Assembly (NCBI GenBank): GCA_913044145.1
Contig: CAJWOD010000093.1
Location: forward strand, 1 to 5,971
Direction of reading: 5' to 3'
DNA from: an uncultured Nitrospina sp.
Lineage (GTDB): Bacteria; Nitrospinota; Nitrospinia; Nitrospinales; VA-1
Length of the DNA: 5,971 bases
Under the pieces are notes generated by a model, which did not search any database, was not told the origin of the DNA, and was given only the letters and a program-made list of their open reading frames with translations. Both the position numbers and the translations under genes were made by a program. This document shows, one piece after another, positions 1 through 5,971 of the stretch; the first letter of the stretch is position 1; each line of letters opens with the position of its first letter.

Positions 1-246
1 GGCTGTATTGGGGGTTTAGCAATTGTTCCCAACCTCAACGAAATAGTCGGCTTCATTGAAAATTTATTTGGAATAACTGCTTTTCCGAGTGATGTGTATT
101 ATCTCGATAAACTACCTTCCGAAATTCAATATTTGGATTCATTTCTAATAGTTGTGTTTTCTATAACCATTTGTTTTTTAGCTTCTTTATATCCGGCGTG
201 GCGAGCTTCTAGAATGGATCCGGTGGATGGTTTGCGTTATGAATGA
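1..246 (+). CDS. lolC: Lipoprotein-releasing ABC transporter permease, LolC/LolE family (3' end only)
   Basis: This is the C-terminal 81 residues of an inner-membrane permease; the gene begins outside the window. LolC/LolE permeases work with the ATPase LolD to extract mature lipoproteins from the outer leaflet of the inner membrane and pass them to the chaperone LolA. Visible features are the end of the FtsX-like periplasmic part, with the family-typical DVYYLDKLP at about residues 31-39 of the fragment. A last transmembrane helix follows (about 47-64), then the conserved cytoplasmic tail YPAWRASRMDPVDGLRYE, which closely resembles LolC tails ending in ALRYE. The stop overlaps the likely lolD start, so the two are probably translationally coupled. 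LolC, LolE and single-permease (LolF-like) versions cannot be separated from this fragment. The RYE ending favours LolC. Confidence 0.9.
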   Translation, partial: GCIGGLAIVPNLNEIVGFIENLFGITAFPSDVYYLDKLPSEIQYLDSFLIVVFSITICFLASLYPAWRASRMDPVDGLRYE

Positions 247-958
247 TGCTGATAAAATGAACGAAGCATGCCTTATCGAAGCAAGAGGCGTAGATAAAAG
301 CTATACGACCAAGCACGAGATCATTCATGTTCTTAGTGAGACATACCTTAAAGTATTTCCAGGGGAGGTGCTAGGAATCGTAGGAGCATCAGGTGTGGGT
401 AAAAGCACCTTGCTGCATGTTCTTGGGGGGCTGGATAAACCAGCAAAGGGTCAAATAATATTTATGGGAAAGAATATTTATAAGCAAGGGGATTCCTTTT
501 TAGAAAAATTCCGTAACATTCACATTGGATTTGTTTTCCAGTTTTTTAATTTGTTACCAGATTTTACAGCCTTAGAAAACGTTATGTTTCCCGCTCTGAT
601 TCAAAATAAAAAAGTTTCGATTGCAAAAGAAAGAGCGGAGTATCTTTTGTGTGAGGTTGGAATGAAAGACAGAATGAATCATGCACCAGGAGAGCTTTCA
701 GGAGGAGAGGGTCAGCGAGTTGCCTTGGCAAGAGGGTTGATGAATCAACCGGATTTATTATTAGCCGATGAGCCCACTGGAAATCTTGATACCTTTGCTA
801 GTGATCAATTGATCGAGTTGATTCGCAGGCTTAATAAAGAGTTTAATCAGACTTTTGTTCTCGTCACCCATAGCCAAAGAGTTGCAGGCCAGTTAGATAG
901 AGTGCTGGAGTTGATTGATGGAAATGTCAATTCGGTCAATCAAAGCCTTGTAATTTAA
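239..958 (+). CDS. lolD: Lipoprotein-releasing system ATP-binding protein LolD
   Basis: Cytoplasmic ATPase that powers lipoprotein release by the LolC/E permease. Counting from the ATG at 239 (239 residues), the ABC motifs are: Walker A GASGVGKST at 49-57, Q-loop Gln at 101, signature LSGGE at 153-157, Walker B LLLADEP at 173-179, D-loop NLD at 182-184 and H-loop His at 211. The stretch NLLPDFTALENV after the Q-loop is highly characteristic of LolD. Three in-frame starts are possible. ATG 227 lies well inside lolC. ATG 239 overlaps the lolC stop and has GGTGG about 10 bases upstream. ATG 257 gives 233 residues, the length of E. coli LolD, but has no clear ribosome site. I prefer 239 for coupling, without certainty. 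Oddity: the residue after LSGGE is Gly where Arg is usual (LSGGERQR). Confidence 0.93.
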   Translation: MNDADKMNEACLIEARGVDKSYTTKHEIIHVLSETYLKVFPGEVLGIVGASGVGKSTLLHVLGGLDKPAKGQIIFMGKNIYKQGDSFLEKFRNIHIGFVFQFFNLLPDFTALENVMFPALIQNKKVSIAKERAEYLLCEVGMKDRMNHAPGELSGGEGQRVALARGLMNQPDLLLADEPTGNLDTFASDQLIELIRRLNKEFNQTFVLVTHSQRVAGQLDRVLELIDGNVNSVNQSLVI

Positions 959-999
959 TTTTTTAAAATAAATATATATGGGAACTGTTATGGAAACCT

Positions 1000-1010
1000 G
1001 GAAGGGGGAA
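1000..1010 (+). promoter_or_regulatory. Ribosome binding site of lpxD
   Basis: The purine-rich run GGAAGGGGGAA ends two bases before the lpxD ATG, with its G5 core about four bases away. It is the only strong Shine-Dalgarno-like sequence before a gene in this window, and it supports the ATG at 1013 as the lpxD start. The other plus-strand starts have weak or absent sites. Confidence 0.6.
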
Positions 1011-1012
1011 GC

Positions 1013-2041
1013 ATGAAGCTGGAACAAATTGCTTCATTGGTATCTGGAACCTTGGAAGGAGAAGGTTCTATAGAAATTAACGGAGTACGTGGTGTTCATG
1101 ACGCTAAAGAAGGGGATATTACCTTTCTTATGGAAAATAAACACCTTGATGTATTAAAAAAGTCTAAGGCATCAGCGGTTTTTGTGGTTAAGTCTGTAGA
1201 AGTTTCAATTCCACAAATCGTGGTTGCAAAACCTGATCTAGCGTTTGCCCGTTTGATTAAAGAGCTTCACCCGGAACCTCGACCAGAACCTGGAACCCAT
1301 TCAAGCGTCGTGATTGGTAAAAAAGTGGTGATTGGTGAGAATGTGACTCTTTCGGCAGGAGTTTGCATAGGAGAAAATGTTTCTATTGGGAATGATGTGG
1401 TTTTGTATCCAAATGTAGTGATCGGTAACGATTGTAAAATTGATGACTATTGTACGCTACATCCTAATGTTACTCTTTATCGAAATACTGAAATAGGAAA
1501 ACATGTTATCGTGCATGCTGGAACAGTGATAGGTGCCGATGGATTTGGGTACACATTAGATGAAAAAGGTTATCACTATAAAATTAATCAGTTTGGACGA
1601 GTAGTAATTGAAGATTTTGTGGAAATAGGTGCTAACAGTTGTATAGATAGGGCAGCGATGGATACAACACTTATTAAGGCGGGCACCAAGATAGATAACC
1701 TGGTGCAGGTTGGTCATAATTGCACCGTGGGCAGTCATTCCATTTTGGTTGCTCAAGTAGGTTTGGCCGGTAGCTGTACGCTTGGTCACCATGTGGTGTT
1801 GGCAGGACAGGCTGGCTTGGCCGACCATGTGACTCTGGGAGATCAAGTAACTATGGCAGCAAAATCTGGGAGCTTTCGTGATCTTGAAAATAATGCTGTT
1901 GTCAGCGGATGGCCGGCTGTCCCAAAAAATAAATGGAAACGGTATGTAACAACTTTGCCAAAGCTTCCCGATCTTGCCAAAAAGGTAAAAGAGTTAGAGT
2001 CTCGTTTAAGGGAAATTGAAAACGGTCTTAATGATATGTAA
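1013..2041 (+). CDS. lpxD: UDP-3-O-(3-hydroxyacyl)glucosamine N-acyltransferase LpxD
   Basis: Third enzyme of lipid A synthesis. It transfers a 3-hydroxyacyl chain from acyl carrier protein to the amine of UDP-3-O-acylglucosamine, in the cytoplasm. The 342 residues match the family length (341 in E. coli). Residues 1 to about 90 form the N-terminal uridine-binding domain. Residues about 97-300 are hexapeptide repeats of a left-handed beta helix, with many [IV]G-x-x-x-x-[IV] turns such as VVIGENVTL and VSIGNDVVL. The LpxD-specific core runs from GADGFGY (174-180) through FGRVVIEDFVEIGAN (194-208) and IDRAAMD (211-217) to VQVGHN (231-236). His235 aligns with the catalytic base (His239 in E. coli). 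The charged C-terminal helix (about 316-340) is typical of the trimeric enzyme. It starts at a strong ribosome site. Unusually, fabZ and lpxA do not follow it. Confidence 0.97.
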   Translation: MKLEQIASLVSGTLEGEGSIEINGVRGVHDAKEGDITFLMENKHLDVLKKSKASAVFVVKSVEVSIPQIVVAKPDLAFARLIKELHPEPRPEPGTHSSVVIGKKVVIGENVTLSAGVCIGENVSIGNDVVLYPNVVIGNDCKIDDYCTLHPNVTLYRNTEIGKHVIVHAGTVIGADGFGYTLDEKGYHYKINQFGRVVIEDFVEIGANSCIDRAAMDTTLIKAGTKIDNLVQVGHNCTVGSHSILVAQVGLAGSCTLGHHVVLAGQAGLADHVTLGDQVTMAAKSGSFRDLENNAVVSGWPAVPKNKWKRYVTTLPKLPDLAKKVKELESRLREIENGLNDM

Positions 2042-2094
2042 TATGGTTTTAAATAAATTTTCCTAATTTGATCCATGCTATGAATTCCTGAAAG

Positions 2095-3165
2095 ATGAAA
2101 ATGTCTTTGTATAGATTAAAAATAGTAATTTGTTTTCTTTGTTTCTTCGCCCTAGGATCAGCATCGCCAAAAATGACCGGGGAAGAAATTGAAAGATATA
2201 TACAAAAAAAACTAAAGCGTAATGATCAGGTGCTCCGGATCAATGCTAAAAACCTCGGCGATGAGGGCGTTGCTCATCTAGCGCAATCTTCTTTATTGAA
2301 AACGGTCTCTGTCCTTATACTTTATAAGGCTAACTTTGGAGATGAGGGTGTGCGAGCGTTGGCTGAATCGAAAAACCTCAATCAGCTTAATGCCCTTTAT
2401 TTAGAGAATAACAACATAACCGACCAGGGCGTTAGATATATTTCTAAATCGCTATCATTATCAAGTTTGAAAGTTTTAAATTTGTATCATAATCGTATAT
2501 CTGATGTGGGAGCAACTTTGATTGCTGAGTCGGACACCTTGTCAAAGTTAGAAGATTTGAACCTGAACTACAATAAAATACATGGTTCTGGTGCTATAAA
2601 ACTCACTCGCTCGACAAAATTGAAAAACTTAAAAAACATTCAATTGACTTATAATCCAATTGAAGATTCAGCGAAGGATGCATGGAAACGTTTTCAATTA
2701 ATGGAATGGTTAAAAGACTTAAATCGTACTAACCGTTTAAATGAAGTGGGTGCAGGTTTGATTGGAGATTTGGGAGTTGATGTTTTATTGGAATCCCCAT
2801 TTGCTAGTAAATTAGAAATATTAGATTTAAAGAATAATGATTTATCAGATAAAGCGGTAATTGCGCTTTCAAAATCTGAAAAGTTAAAGCAATTAGTCTC
2901 ACTAAATCTTTCTCAAAATAATATATCTGATGCAGGTGCTAAGGCTTTAGCTAACTCGAATAGTTTAGGGAAACTAAAAAAACTGGATTTAAACTTTAAC
3001 CGGATTGGTGATGAAGGTGCCTTTGCTATTGCCGAGTCGCCCAATTTTTCAAGTTTGGAATCATTGAAGTTGGGGCAGAATAAAATTGGCACGACAGGAG
3101 CACAGGCATTGAATAAATCCAAGATTTTACAAAACTTGATCCACCCTATTTTTGGTTTCTACTAG
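2095..3165 (+). CDS. Predicted exported leucine-rich-repeat protein (ribonuclease-inhibitor-like repeats), function unknown
   Basis: I do not recognise a named gene. The 356-residue product begins with a likely Sec signal peptide: basic residues (K2, R7, K9), a hydrophobic core VICFLCFFALG (11-21) and possible cleavage after A23. No convincing lipobox is visible. A short linker (25-43) leads into eleven leucine-rich repeats of 27 residues, at 44-205 and 213-347. They are shaped like L-x-x-L-x-L-x-x-N-x-I-x-D-x-G-A-x-x-I-A-x-S, which resembles ribonuclease-inhibitor-type LRRs. Such solenoids usually bind other proteins, so an envelope-facing binding or scaffold role is inference. No enzyme domain, anchor or C-terminal sorting motif is seen, and the chain ends abruptly at LIHPIFGFY. 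ATG 2095 lacks a ribosome site; ATG 2101 has a weak GAAAG about six bases upstream and may be the true start. It lies 53 bases after lpxD. Confidence 0.85.
   Translation: MKMSLYRLKIVICFLCFFALGSASPKMTGEEIERYIQKKLKRNDQVLRINAKNLGDEGVAHLAQSSLLKTVSVLILYKANFGDEGVRALAESKNLNQLNALYLENNNITDQGVRYISKSLSLSSLKVLNLYHNRISDVGATLIAESDTLSKLEDLNLNYNKIHGSGAIKLTRSTKLKNLKNIQLTYNPIEDSAKDAWKRFQLMEWLKDLNRTNRLNEVGAGLIGDLGVDVLLESPFASKLEILDLKNNDLSDKAVIALSKSEKLKQLVSLNLSQNNISDAGAKALANSNSLGKLKKLDLNFNRIGDEGAFAIAESPNFSSLESLKLGQNKIGTTGAQALNKSKILQNLIHPIFGFY
2224..3135 (+). repeat. Tandem 81-bp coding repeats (eleven LRR units) with one 21-bp phase break
   Basis: The LRR gene is built from eleven 81-base units. Six run from 2224 to 2709 and five from 2731 to 3135, with 21 extra bases (2710-2730, seven codons) between them. 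At repeat position 13 Asp is present in nine of eleven units (for example residues 56, 83, 110, 137, 252, 279, 306). Position 15 is Gly in nine, and position 22 is Ser in ten. DNA similarity remains visible in neighbouring units: GATGAGGG occurs at 2260 and again at 2341, exactly 81 bases apart. Elsewhere the copies have diverged at the nucleotide level, so this is an old duplication series, not a recent expansion. Confidence 0.8.
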
Positions 3166-3192
3166 AATAAAATTTAGCATGGGAACTCATTA

Positions 3193-3209
3193 GAGCCGAA
3201 ATCGGCTTT
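3193..3209 (+). terminator. Short hairpin after the LRR gene, possible weak terminator
   Basis: GAGCCG and CGGCTT can pair around an AAAT loop (five Watson-Crick pairs plus one G-T). The pairing is G+C-rich within an otherwise AT-rich gap and lies 28 bases after the LRR stop. Only three T residues follow immediately, so it is a poor intrinsic terminator by the usual rule. The T-rich run at 3230-3243 is too far away to count. It may instead be a processing or pausing hairpin, or chance. Confidence 0.3.
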
Positions 3210-3223
3210 ATGTGAAAATATTT

Positions 3224-3229
3224 TACAAT
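3224..3229 (+). promoter_or_regulatory. Candidate -10 box of an accA promoter
   Basis: TACAAT matches five of six bases of the sigma-70 -10 consensus and sits in the 86-base AT-rich gap before accA. There is no recognisable -35 hexamer at 15-19 bases upstream and no extended -10 TG. If used, transcription would begin near 3236 and the accA leader would be only about 16 bases. In such AT-rich DNA a match like this can arise by chance. Confidence 0.22.
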
Positions 3230-3251
3230 AATTTAATTTTTTTAAATAACT

Positions 3252-4220
3252 ATGGTTCAGATACTCGATTTTGAAAAAGAAATTTTTGCATTAGAAAAAC
3301 AAATACACGATCTGGTGTCTCTTTCTTATATGTATGACAGTGTTGGAGATATAACTGAGGAGATTTCAAAGCTTAAGAAGAAACTCCGTAAAATGAAACA
3401 CGATGTATATTCTAATCTGAAAGGTTGGGACAAAACCATGGTAGCGAGGCATCCAGATAGGCCTCATATGTTGGATTATATTCAGTATATTTTTTCTGAC
3501 TTTTTTGAATTACACGGAGATCGCCACGGAGGTGATGGCCCATCCATTGTAGCGGGACCTGCCAAATTTGCTGATTTTTCGGTGATGGTTGTAGGGCATC
3601 AAAAAGGTAGGAATATGGAAGAGAAGATTGCTAGAAACTTTGGCATGTCGCAACCATCAGGATACCGTAAGGCACTGCGTTTAATGCGAATGGCGGAAAA
3701 ATTTAATATGCCCATCATTACATTTATTGATACCCCGGGAGCTTACCCTGGGGTCGATGCAGAAGAAAAAGGCCAATCAGAAGCCATCGCTACAAATATG
3801 TTCAGCATGATCCAAATGCGAGTTCCAATTATTTGCGTGGTGATTGGGGAGGGAGGTTCAGGGGGTGCTTTGGCTATAGGCGTTGGCGACCGTATTTTAA
3901 TGCTGGAGCATTCAGTATATTCAGTGATCTCTCCAGAAGGCTGCGCTTCTATACTTTGGGAGGATAAGAATAAAAACAGACAAGCTGCTGACGCTCTATG
4001 CTTGACTGCAAACCATTTGTTGAAATTTCAAATCATTGATCAGATTGTTCGCGAACCTTTAGGTGGTGCTCACAGGAACCATAAACAAGCAGCTATCCGT
4101 TTAAAGAAAGCGCTGCGAAAAAACCTATCGGAATTGAAAGAAATCGGTCCTGATGAACTAGTTCAGTTACGCGAAGAAAAATTTCGCAAAATGGGTGAAG
4201 TTATAGAGATGGGAAATTGA
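3252..4220 (+). CDS. accA: Acetyl-CoA carboxylase carboxyltransferase subunit alpha
   Basis: With AccD this subunit forms the carboxyltransferase that moves the carboxyl group from carboxybiotin (on AccB) to acetyl-CoA, making malonyl-CoA. That is the committed step of fatty acid synthesis, in the cytoplasm. The 322 residues match the family (319 in E. coli). Residues 1-55 are the helical N-terminal region beginning with the family-typical LDFE. Then come ELHGDRHGGDGPSIVAG (86-102), GHQKGR (115-120), NFGMSQPSGYRKALRLM (129-145), the TPGAYPG loop (161-167) and the glycine-rich GEGGSGGALAIG (199-210). The glycine-rich loops shape the crotonase-type oxyanion site. SVISPEGCASILW (224-236) and EPLGGAHRN (268-276) are also characteristic. 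No frameshift or missing motif is seen. The start fits homologues, but no Shine-Dalgarno sequence precedes it. accD is not in the window. Confidence 0.98.
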   Translation: MVQILDFEKEIFALEKQIHDLVSLSYMYDSVGDITEEISKLKKKLRKMKHDVYSNLKGWDKTMVARHPDRPHMLDYIQYIFSDFFELHGDRHGGDGPSIVAGPAKFADFSVMVVGHQKGRNMEEKIARNFGMSQPSGYRKALRLMRMAEKFNMPIITFIDTPGAYPGVDAEEKGQSEAIATNMFSMIQMRVPIICVVIGEGGSGGALAIGVGDRILMLEHSVYSVISPEGCASILWEDKNKNRQAADALCLTANHLLKFQIIDQIVREPLGGAHRNHKQAAIRLKKALRKNLSELKEIGPDELVQLREEKFRKMGEVIEMGN

Positions 4221-4244
4221 CTGTTGTATTTTAGAGGGCAAGTT

Positions 4245-5969
4245 TTATAGGTGAATCTGATGTCGAAAAAGGTTTGCGTATTCTGAGTCGATACTGATCA
4301 AGGCATCATGAGTTCCTGATTCCACCAATTCACCATCTCGCATAACTAAAATTCTGTCTGCTCCTTCCAGAGTAGATAACCGGTGCGCGATAGATAAAGT
4401 AGTCCTGCCTGACATTAACTTATTTAATGCTTCTTTAATGTGATATTCGGTTTTCGTATCCACAGTTGAGGTTGCTTCATCTAGTATAATGATAGGCGGG
4501 TCCTTAAGGAAGGTTCGGGCGATGGCGATTCGGTGCTTTTCTCCTCCTGAAAGTTTTACGCCTCGTTCTCCAACCTGTGTGTCATAACCATTGGGAAGGT
4601 TTTTTATGAAGGGGTCCGCATGGGACGCAATGGCCGCTTTAATGATCTCCTCTCTACTCGCTTCAATATTTCCATACATTATATTTTCTGCGACAGTGCC
4701 ATTGAATAAAAAAGGATCTTGAGAGACCAAGCCGATTTGTTCTCTTAAATAAGAAAGCTTTAAATCTTTAATAGGATGCCCATCTAGGCTGATTTCCCCG
4801 GAATCAACATCGTAAAAACGCATTAGCAATTTTACAAGTGTGGACTTTCCACTCCCTGTATGGCCGACCAAGGCAATTTTTTCTCCTGCGGATAGGGTAA
4901 ATTCAACCCCCCGGATTGCTGGTTTTCCCTCAATGTAAGAAAAGTTTATTCGGTCAAAATGAATTACTCCTCTTACATTGGTTAAGGGAAGAATTGCTTT
5001 CGGACTTTCCCTTACGTCAGGCACAGTATCAATAATTTCGAATAATCTGTCCCCAGACGCCAATGCATGTTGCAGCATATGGTTAACAGAATGTAATTGA
5101 TTGATTGGTGTATAAAAAAGTGCCAGATAACCGACGAATGCAACAAGAGAACCTACTGTTATTTCATTTGCCTGAACAAGTCCAGCTCCGAACAAAAGAA
5201 TCAAAACCGTTCCCAAAGAACCTAGAAACATCATGGTAGGAGAATAGATAGCCCACATGCGCATTACTTTCAAAGTCCCATCGCAATAATCTCGACTTCT
5301 TTTTTCAAATTGTTCGACCTCGTGAAGCTGTCGATTAAAGGAAAGTGTTTCTCGAATACCTGAGATGGAATCCTGTAATTTAGAATTCATGGAAGCAGCG
5401 CGCTTACGTACAACATGGTATTGGCTGTGTGCCTTTTCGGTGTATATCCATGCTCCATAAACAAGAAAAGGAATGGGTAGTAGGGCTACCAGAGCTAATT
5501 TCCAATGCATGTAAAAAAGTATTACTGAAATTCCAATCAGCGTAAGGGATGCAGTAACGACCTGTTCGACGCCATCAATAAAAATCCTTTCAACATAATT
5601 GACATCGTCGTTGGCGCGTGACATAAGTTCGCCTGTTGAACGGTTTTCAAAATATTTTAAAGATAATTTTTGAAGAGAACGGTAAACTTCCGAGCGCAGA
5701 TCGAACACCACGTTTTGTTCAACTTTGTTATTGATTACGATACGTTTGTGGTTTGTAAAATTACGGGTTAAATATACAAGGGCAATTCCAGCAATTGCCC
5801 AATAAACTGGTGTCATATTCGTATTTGCTACAAGGTTGTCCACAATTACTTTTGTTAACCAGGGAGGAACTAAATCCAAAAGGGTGGTGGATATTGCCAG
5901 AAAAAGGGTCAGGGCAACCTTTCCTTGATAGGGTTTTAAATAGCTGAGGACTCTTAGAAGAGAATTCAT
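4245..5969 (-). CDS. ABC exporter with fused membrane and ATPase domains (MsbA/LmrA/YwjA-like half-transporter)
   Basis: A 574-residue type-I ABC exporter half, expected to dimerise in the inner membrane. Six hydrophobic segments fit the fold: about 18-42, 55-71, 137-156, 158-176, 243-265 and 273-295. The coupling region carries YFENRSTGELMSRANDDV (106-123). The ATPase domain has Walker A GHTGSGKST (369-377), Q-loop Gln417, GERGVKLSGGEK (468-478) with signature LSGGE (473-477), Walker B IIILDEA (493-499) with catalytic Glu498, D-loop STVD (501-504) and H-loop His529. The site appears catalytically intact. His479 replaces the Gln usual in LSGGxxQR. Only two bases lie upstream of the ATG, so its promoter and any longer start are outside, but the beginning (LRVLSYLKPYQGK) looks like a natural N-terminus. 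The lipid-synthesis context allows an MsbA-like lipid A flippase, but drug or other lipid export is equally possible, so I give no symbol. Confidence 0.95.
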   Translation of the reverse strand: MNSLLRVLSYLKPYQGKVALTLFLAISTTLLDLVPPWLTKVIVDNLVANTNMTPVYWAIAGIALVYLTRNFTNHKRIVINNKVEQNVVFDLRSEVYRSLQKLSLKYFENRSTGELMSRANDDVNYVERIFIDGVEQVVTASLTLIGISVILFYMHWKLALVALLPIPFLVYGAWIYTEKAHSQYHVVRKRAASMNSKLQDSISGIRETLSFNRQLHEVEQFEKRSRDYCDGTLKVMRMWAIYSPTMMFLGSLGTVLILLFGAGLVQANEITVGSLVAFVGYLALFYTPINQLHSVNHMLQHALASGDRLFEIIDTVPDVRESPKAILPLTNVRGVIHFDRINFSYIEGKPAIRGVEFTLSAGEKIALVGHTGSGKSTLVKLLMRFYDVDSGEISLDGHPIKDLKLSYLREQIGLVSQDPFLFNGTVAENIMYGNIEASREEIIKAAIASHADPFIKNLPNGYDTQVGERGVKLSGGEKHRIAIARTFLKDPPIIILDEATSTVDTKTEYHIKEALNKLMSGRTTLSIAHRLSTLEGADRILVMRDGELVESGTHDALISIDSEYANLFRHQIHL

Positions 5970-5971
5970 GG

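Noticed and set aside
948..978. Possible lpxD promoter (TTGTAA with AT-rich boxes downstream)
   Set aside because: TTGTAA matches -35 at four of six bases, but no hexamer at 16-19 bases spacing matches the -10 consensus at more than four bases. The stretch is simply AT-rich.
1556..1846. Minus-strand 96-codon open frame inside lpxD
   Set aside because: It lies entirely within the well-supported lpxD gene, its product has no recognisable motif, and it has the odd composition expected of an antisense shadow.
1843..2076. Minus-strand 77-codon open frame over the lpxD 3' end
   Set aside because: Antisense to the conserved lpxD C-terminal region, with no ribosome site or family resemblance.
2076..2085. 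Extended -10-like TGCTATGAAT before the LRR gene
   Set aside because: The hexamer matches only four of six consensus bases, has no -35 partner, and would give a leader of only a few bases.
2913..3122. Minus-strand 69-codon open frame inside the LRR gene
   Set aside because: A shadow of the repeated coding sequence; its openness follows from the codon pattern of the 81-base repeats.
2224..3135. Regular 81-base spacing considered as a CRISPR-like or non-coding repeat array
   Set aside because: The period is exactly 27 codons in one open frame and conservation is at the amino acid level (L, N, D, G, S positions), so it is a coding leucine-rich-repeat array.
978..3189. Shared ATGGGAACT in the gaps before lpxD (978-986) and before accA (3179-3187)
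   Set aside because: Only nine bases are shared, the flanks do not match, and distances to the following genes differ (26 and 64 bases), so a common regulatory element is not supported.
3212..3226. Near-palindrome GTGAAAATATTTTAC as an operator
   Set aside because: It is an imperfect A/T palindrome in AT-rich DNA with no known operator match; chance is the simplest explanation.

Overview
The window comes from an AT-rich (roughly 40% G+C by eye) Gram-negative bacterium whose outer membrane contains lipid A. LpxD and a Lol-type lipoprotein-release transporter are found together only in bacteria with a lipopolysaccharide- or lipooligosaccharide-bearing outer membrane. A lolC-lolD-...-lpxD order fits a Deltaproteobacteria- or Nitrospinota-like lineage. 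That placement is a weak inference, because no marker here fixes the phylum.

Five genes run on the plus strand. The window opens inside the 3' end of a LolC/LolE-type permease gene (1-246). Its stop overlaps the start of lolD (about 239-958), the ATPase of the same lipoprotein-releasing complex. After a 54-base AT-rich gap comes lpxD (1013-2041), an early enzyme of lipid A synthesis. Next, 53 bases on, is an unrecognised gene for a predicted exported leucine-rich-repeat protein (2095-3165) with eleven 27-residue repeats. An 86-base AT-rich gap follows, with a short hairpin and a possible -10 box, and then accA (3252-4220), the alpha carboxyltransferase subunit of acetyl-CoA carboxylase. On the minus strand, converging on accA with only 24 bases between stop codons, is an apparently full-length type-I ABC exporter (5969-4245) with fused membrane and ATPase domains.

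The theme is cell-envelope building. AccABCD commits acetyl-CoA to fatty acid synthesis. LpxD adds a hydroxyacyl chain from that pathway to the lipid A precursor. LolCD extracts lipoproteins from the inner membrane for delivery to the outer membrane. The ABC exporter could move a lipid (MsbA-like) or a drug, but its substrate cannot be read from sequence.

The least explained element is the exported LRR protein between lpxD and accA. In many Gram-negatives lpxD is followed by fabZ and lpxA, and bamA and ompH/skp precede it. None of those genes is here. I see no CRISPR array, insertion sequence, tRNA, rRNA or phage feature, and no gene-free stretch longer than 86 bases.
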